Notes under the pieces: model-generated
Told to the model about the DNA's origin: nothing
Seen by the model: only the letters and a program-made list of their open reading frames with translations
The model's database searches: none
Source of the DNA: CAYXSX01 sp964493095
GTDB taxonomy: Bacteria > Pseudomonadota > Alphaproteobacteria > Micavibrionales > Micavibrionaceae
Direction: 5' to 3'
Assembly (NCBI GenBank): GCA_964493095.1
Contig: CAZBNG010000001.1
Span: forward strand, 27,805-91,804
DNA: 64,000 nt
Part shown: one piece after another, positions 60,468 to 64,000 of the stretch
Numbering within the stretch: the first letter of the stretch is position 1
Layout: the number at the start of each line of letters is the position of its first letter
Program-made: the position numbers and the translations under genes

Positions 60468-61013
60468 ATGGCTGATAAGAAAAATTCCGGCAGCGCGTCT
60501 GAAAATGAACAAATTTCCGCGCCCGACTCTCCCATCGTCATACATGCGCAATATATCCGTGATATTTCTTTTGAAAATCCCAACACGCCGGATTCCCTGC
60601 GTGCCGGACAGGGCCAGCCGGAAATGGACATTAATATCGGTATGGACGCCCGCAAAATCGAAGACAAGGAAATCGAAGACCTTTATGAAGTTGTTGTGAA
60701 TGTCCGTGCGGAAGCCAGCCGTAACGGCACGACAATGTTTATTGCCGAGCTTCAGTACGGCATAACGGTGCAGTTAAGCGGCGTATCTGAAGAACAACAC
60801 CATCCCGTGCTCTTCATTGAAATTCCCCGCCTGGCCTTCCCGTTCGTCCGCCAGATCATGAGCGACATCACCATTCAGGGAGGATACCCGCCCTTGCTCC
60901 TGAACCCGGTGGACTTCCAGGCCCTTTATATGGAACGTTTCAAGGAAGATCTGAAGGAATCCGTTCAGGAAAGCCTGAAGGCAACGGAAGAAGAAACGAC
61001 AGGTAACGCCTAA
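60468..61013 (+). CDS. secB: protein-export chaperone SecB
   Basis: SecB holds precursors unfolded for SecA. The 181-residue sequence has the family core IHAQYIRDISFENPNTPDSL, DLYEVVVNVRAEASRNGTTM, FIAELQYGITVQLSGVSEEQ, IEIPRLAFPFVRQIMSDITI, GGYPPLLLNPVDFQALYMER and an acidic tail. Alphaproteobacterial length. It is convergent with the gene at 61010, overlapping by four bases. Confidence 0.96.
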   Translation: MADKKNSGSASENEQISAPDSPIVIHAQYIRDISFENPNTPDSLRAGQGQPEMDINIGMDARKIEDKEIEDLYEVVVNVRAEASRNGTTMFIAELQYGITVQLSGVSEEQHHPVLFIEIPRLAFPFVRQIMSDITIQGGYPPLLLNPVDFQALYMERFKEDLKESVQESLKATEEETTGNA

Positions 61014-61492
61014 GGGCCCGTCGGAATTTCTCCAGCAAGACGTTGGGCGTGCTTTTCAAGCGGGGTTAAAATTTGTACTTCCGGACCGCTGTCCCTGTAT
61101 TCCCGCTCAATAATTCCGGCAACTTCCTCGCAAGCCCCTTTGTAGGTTTCTTTCCCATTGCTGGCCGTTTGCCAAAGCGAATCCAGAACCAGGGAGTGCC
61201 GGCTTGCAACAAGCTGGTCCATAAGATCGGGATATCCTAGAATTTGTTGATTTTGTGCCAAAGCCAGAAGAACGAGGGTTTGTCCACTAAGGGAAGGATA
61301 CGAATCTTTGAAACGGCCTGCCATGACATATTGCTCCGCAATAATATCTGCCACCGCTAAAGTGGGGCTGCCCTTTATCAAACTTTTTGCCTGCTCGTAA
61401 GACAGCGTTACACTTAAAGCAATAGCCAGCTTTTGGTACAAACTATTAGTTTCTGCGCTTGCTCGCAAAGCTGGAAATAATAAAGTCGCCAT
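61010..61492 (-). CDS. hypothetical protein, 160 residues
   Basis: Not recognised. A helical soluble protein; SYEQAKSLIKGSPTLAVADI and SLSGQTLVLLALAQNQQILG suggest helix repeats, but no family can be named. The ribosome site GGGAGGAAGAC is strong, supporting a real gene. AT-richer than secB and dnaQ, between which it lies. Confidence 0.55.
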   Translation of the reverse strand: MATLLFPALRASAETNSLYQKLAIALSVTLSYEQAKSLIKGSPTLAVADIIAEQYVMAGRFKDSYPSLSGQTLVLLALAQNQQILGYPDLMDQLVASRHSLVLDSLWQTASNGKETYKGACEEVAGIIEREYRDSGPEVQILTPLEKHAQRLAGEIPTGP

Positions 61493-61549
61493 GTCTTCCT
61501 CCCGTTTATTTTCACATAATCTTTAAAATAAACGATTGTCAATGGAATT

Positions 61550-62242
61550 TCAGGCCAGTTTCTTCCAAAGAGGATCTTTAAGCTTTTCCAGCAGCGCCGC
61601 ATGGGCGGCCAGTTCTTCTTTGCTAACGCTGAAATTGCGCGGCTCCCGGAAAGGGCGCGCCGCTTTAGTGCTTTGCCCCGCCGTTTCGGCCCCGCCCTGA
61701 GCTTCAGCCACAAGACCCAGCCCGTGCTGCCGCCCGCCCAGAAGCTCCAGATACACTTCGGCCAGCAATTCGCAGTCCAGCAGCGCCCCGTGATAGGTCC
61801 GGCTGGAGTTATCAATCTCGAAACGGCGGCACAACGCATCAAGATTTGCCGGAGAGCCGGGGAATTTCTTGCGGGCCATGCCCAGCGTGTCCACGATGCG
61901 GCCCCAGGGCAGCGCCGTATGCCCGACCTGCCGCAATTCCCAGTTCAGAAATTTCATATCAAACTCGGCGTTATGAATAACCAGTTTGGAATCCTCGCCG
62001 ATAAAATCGATAAACTCGGTATAAACTTGCGAGAAAACAGGCTTATCGGCCAGAAACTCGTTGGTAATACCGTGAACAGCCACCGCTTCCGCAGGAACTT
62101 CGCGCTCGGGATTAATATAAAGCTGGAGCGCACGCCCGGTCGGCAAATGGTTTTCCAGCTCTACCGCACCAATTTCCACGATTTTATCGCCGTTTTCCGG
62201 GTCCATGCCCGTGGTTTCGGTATCAAGTACGATTTCTCTCAT
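61550..62242 (-). CDS. dnaQ: DNA polymerase III epsilon subunit (3'-5' exonuclease)
   Basis: DnaQ proof-reads replication. All exonuclease motifs are present: VLDTETTGMDPENGDKIVEI (Exo I, DxE), VIHNAEFDMKFLN (Exo II) and YHGALLDCELLAEVYLEL (Exo III, HxxxxD). The C-terminus holds the alpha-subunit binding tail. The 230-residue length is alphaproteobacterial. dnaQ normally follows coaE; here two genes separate them. Confidence 0.96.
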   Translation of the reverse strand: MREIVLDTETTGMDPENGDKIVEIGAVELENHLPTGRALQLYINPEREVPAEAVAVHGITNEFLADKPVFSQVYTEFIDFIGEDSKLVIHNAEFDMKFLNWELRQVGHTALPWGRIVDTLGMARKKFPGSPANLDALCRRFEIDNSSRTYHGALLDCELLAEVYLELLGGRQHGLGLVAEAQGGAETAGQSTKAARPFREPRNFSVSKEELAAHAALLEKLKDPLWKKLA

Positions 62243-62307
62243 GACTTTCCTGTTTTGCTTTCGGCCTATACTAACAAGCGAGGGGGCCTGTGCCAGCTTT
62301 AATTTTA

Positions 62308-62336
62308 TTTACATATTGATTTTTCCTGTTTATAGT
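62308..62336 (+). promoter_or_regulatory. sigma-70 promoter of the gene at 62344
   Basis: TTTACA (62308-62313) and TATAGT (62331-62336), 17 bases apart. The -10 ends seven bases before the ATG, leaving no room for a leader or ribosome site. Confidence 0.55.
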
Positions 62337-62343
62337 CCGGCCC

Positions 62344-63060
62344 ATGTCTTATAAAATTAAGAAAGAGCTGCAAAAGATTTTTGAAACGCGCGTTGTGGAC
62401 GACAGATTCCTTACAAATGAGGGTTTTGGTTTAAGTGTCACTTTACAAGGACGGGGAGCCATCAGTATCTCCCCGATTTTTAGCAATCACGCAGCAAACG
62501 ATTTAAAAAAAATTGTAGAGAGCTGTGGTGTTCTTGTTGTCCGTAATGCTTTCGTCGGTATGCTCCCCACGCATAGCGCCAGCCTTTCCATTAATGACAA
62601 AGGCAAACTTCAGCAAGATCCTTTTCATATTGATTATAAGTTTGAATTGGGGTGTGGAGATCCCAAGACTACAGCTTTATACAGCCCCTTATGCATGGAA
62701 CGTCTTACGCCGACTTTCTACGCACGAGCTGATGCTGTTAAAAAAGCTATTGCGCAATTAGCAAGGGATTGCAGCCTTGGCCCTGATGTTATCGAAGCGT
62801 TGAATACAATGGCCTCGCCCAATTATTATTTTAGTATTTCGCTCCGAGAAAAGCCGGCACGAGAAACGATTTTACAAAACTTTCCTGCATTCACACAGGA
62901 TGTCTTTAATATCGTTCCTCCTGAACAAAAATATGCTCATTACTGGCGCGCTGGAGAACGTGCAGTCGTCTTGCATCCTAACAAAGGCTTACATATCGTT
63001 CACGGCCGCCCGGAAAGCGATACGGATCATTTGCAACATTTACAGGCTGTTTTATTTTAG
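62344..63060 (+). CDS. possible TauD-like Fe(II)/2-oxoglutarate oxygenase-fold protein
   Basis: A 238-residue protein with weak but suggestive resemblance to TauD/TfdA-type oxygenases: DPFHIDYKFELGCGDPKTTA gives an HxD pair (His-95, Asp-97), and the end AVVLHPNKGLHIVHGRPESD supplies a late His-220 in the 'lHgR' position, followed by HLQHLQAVLF, like the final strand of the fold. The 2-oxoglutarate-binding Arg is not clear. Substrate unknown. AT-rich compared with dnaQ and likely leaderless; may have been acquired. Confidence 0.6.
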   Translation: MSYKIKKELQKIFETRVVDDRFLTNEGFGLSVTLQGRGAISISPIFSNHAANDLKKIVESCGVLVVRNAFVGMLPTHSASLSINDKGKLQQDPFHIDYKFELGCGDPKTTALYSPLCMERLTPTFYARADAVKKAIAQLARDCSLGPDVIEALNTMASPNYYFSISLREKPARETILQNFPAFTQDVFNIVPPEQKYAHYWRAGERAVVLHPNKGLHIVHGRPESDTDHLQHLQAVLF

Positions 63061-63064
63061 CACC

Positions 63065-63784
63065 TTAAAGCCCGATGCTCTCTAGCCAGCTATCAAAAAA
63101 CTGGCGGGCATGTTTCTTTAAGGGTTCGGAGTATTTCGCCGTTTCGGCGCGCAACGGTCCGAGTGGCACCTGCGCGTTTGGCCCGGTGACTTCGTCCACC
63201 AGCCCCACAAACCATTCCTGCAGCAGGCTTTCCGTAACTTCCGGGTGGAACTGAACACCCAGCGTGTTACCGCCCCATGAAAACGCCTGATTTTGATATT
63301 TCTCGCTGGAAGCAAGGCGCGTCGCGCCTTCTGGTAGGTCAAACGTATCGCCGTGCCAGTGAAACATATTGGTTTTCTCCGGCGCAATATGCGCAAGCGG
63401 CCCCCTTTTGCCTTCCTCGGTCAGGGCGATAGGATGCCAGCCACGCTCTTTTCCGTTTTTCCCCGGATAAACCTCCGCGCCCAGCGCCCGCGCGATAATC
63501 TGCGCCCCCAGGCATATGCCGAAAACGGGAAGCCCGGCCTTCAGGCGCTTTTGCGCCGCCTCAATAACCTTGTATAGAAACGGATAGTCATCGGCCTGAT
63601 AGACTCCGATCGGCCCGCCCATAATTAGCAGAAGATCCGCCCCTTGCGGATCGATTTGCGAGAAATCCTCGCGGGCGGTATTAAAATATTTATAATCAAT
63701 GCCGCGCGCCGTCAGAACCTCTTCCAGCGAACCCAGTTTTTCCTGGTGAAGGTGACGGAAAATAATTGCGTTTTTCTTGCTCAT
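63065..63784 (-). CDS. class I glutamine amidotransferase-like protein (GMP-synthase type)
   Basis: A 239-residue stand-alone glutaminase-fold protein. The triad is visible: FGICLGAQIIARALG (nucleophile Cys), and GVQFHPEVTESLL (His, Glu). MGGPIGVYQADDYPFLYKVI and MFHWHGDTFDLPEGATRLAS are typical of the GuaA-like subfamily found in many Proteobacteria as single-domain proteins (glutamine hydrolysis or gamma-glutamyl peptide cleavage). Its ATG overlaps the coaE stop (ATGA). Confidence 0.9.
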   Translation of the reverse strand: MSKKNAIIFRHLHQEKLGSLEEVLTARGIDYKYFNTAREDFSQIDPQGADLLLIMGGPIGVYQADDYPFLYKVIEAAQKRLKAGLPVFGICLGAQIIARALGAEVYPGKNGKERGWHPIALTEEGKRGPLAHIAPEKTNMFHWHGDTFDLPEGATRLASSEKYQNQAFSWGGNTLGVQFHPEVTESLLQEWFVGLVDEVTGPNAQVPLGPLRAETAKYSEPLKKHARQFFDSWLESIGL

Positions 63785-64000
63785 TTCTTTTCCTCAATGG
63801 CCGCCAGAACCGCTTTAAGCTCTTTCATGGTCTGCGCCTTCGAAAGACCTGTATGAATCACGAAATCGGCGCGGACGCGCTTTTCAGTGTCGGGCATCTG
63901 CCGCTCTAAAATAGCATGGAATTTCGCCTCGTCCATACCCGGACGCTCTAAAACCCGTGCTTTTTGAACCTCATAAGGCGCAGTTACCACGATGGTATAA
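63781..64000 (-). CDS. coaE: dephospho-CoA kinase, C-terminal part (gene runs past the window)
   Basis: CoaE phosphorylates dephospho-CoA in the last step of CoA synthesis. Only the last 72 or so residues are in the window: TIVVTAPYEVQKARVLERPG, EAKFHAILERQMPDTEKRVR and ADFVIHTGLSKAQTMKELKA, the conserved C-terminal region. The P-loop lies beyond base 64000. coaE-dnaQ adjacency is a known alphaproteobacterial arrangement. Confidence 0.9.
   Translation of the reverse strand, partial: YTIVVTAPYEVQKARVLERPGMDEAKFHAILERQMPDTEKRVRADFVIHTGLSKAQTMKELKAVLAAIEEKK

Overview
The window looks like chromosomal DNA of a flagellated, Gram-negative alphaproteobacterium of moderate GC. The evidence is alphaproteobacterial housekeeping neighbourhoods (rpmH-rnpA-yidD-yidC-engB; dapD/dapE/truA/fmt/def; coaE/dnaQ/secB/fxsA/Tim44/mltA), a lipoprotein MltA, a UbiH-type hydroxylase, an O-antigen-ligase-like protein, and a Dot/Icm-type (type IVB) secretion locus. 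A free-living or predatory lineage such as the Micavibrio group would fit, but that placement is inference.

Region 1 (about 1-26.8 kb) is mostly housekeeping: UDP-GlcNAc synthesis (glmS, glmU, with a phosphatase-family gene between them), a FemAB-like acyltransferase, diaminopimelate synthesis (dapD, dapE), tRNA modification, initiator-Met formylation and deformylation (truA, fmt, def), rmuC, the ribosome/RNase P/membrane-insertase operon, a ubiquinone-type hydroxylase, an outer-membrane barrel, an O-antigen-ligase-like protein, tRNA-Ala(GGC), a Fis-type AAA+ regulator without a recognisable GAFTGA loop, and a Bax-inhibitor-1 family protein. Several AT-richer genes of unknown function sit between these blocks.

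Region 2 (about 26.9-56.1 kb) is the centre of interest: a Dot/Icm-like type IVB secretion system. A FIST sensor, a DsbC/G-like oxidoreductase, a Pro-rich protein and a lytic transglycosylase precede dotD-dotC-dotB-icmT and a TcpQ-like protein. Then come minus-strand flgK-flgL (with a GG-N10-GC sigma-54 promoter) and three tandem paralogous exported proteins of unknown function. The plus strand resumes with dotI(icmL)-dotH(icmK)-dotG(icmE)-dotF(icmG)-dotE(icmC)-dotP(icmD)-dotN(icmJ)-dotO(icmB), the same order as in Legionella, followed by an unknown membrane protein. The icmC gene product carries three extra IcmD-like modules fused to its front. Coupling protein (DotL/IcmO), DotM, DotA, IcmQ/R/S/W and DotU/IcmF are not in this window.

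Region 3 (about 56.2-64 kb) returns to housekeeping: aldo/keto reductase, mltA, Tim44-domain protein, fxsA, secB, dnaQ, a class-I glutamine amidotransferase and the 3' part of coaE, again interspersed with AT-richer orphan genes, one of them resembling TauD-like oxygenases. No gene-free stretch longer than 300 bases exists; no CRISPR array, insertion sequence or rRNA was seen.
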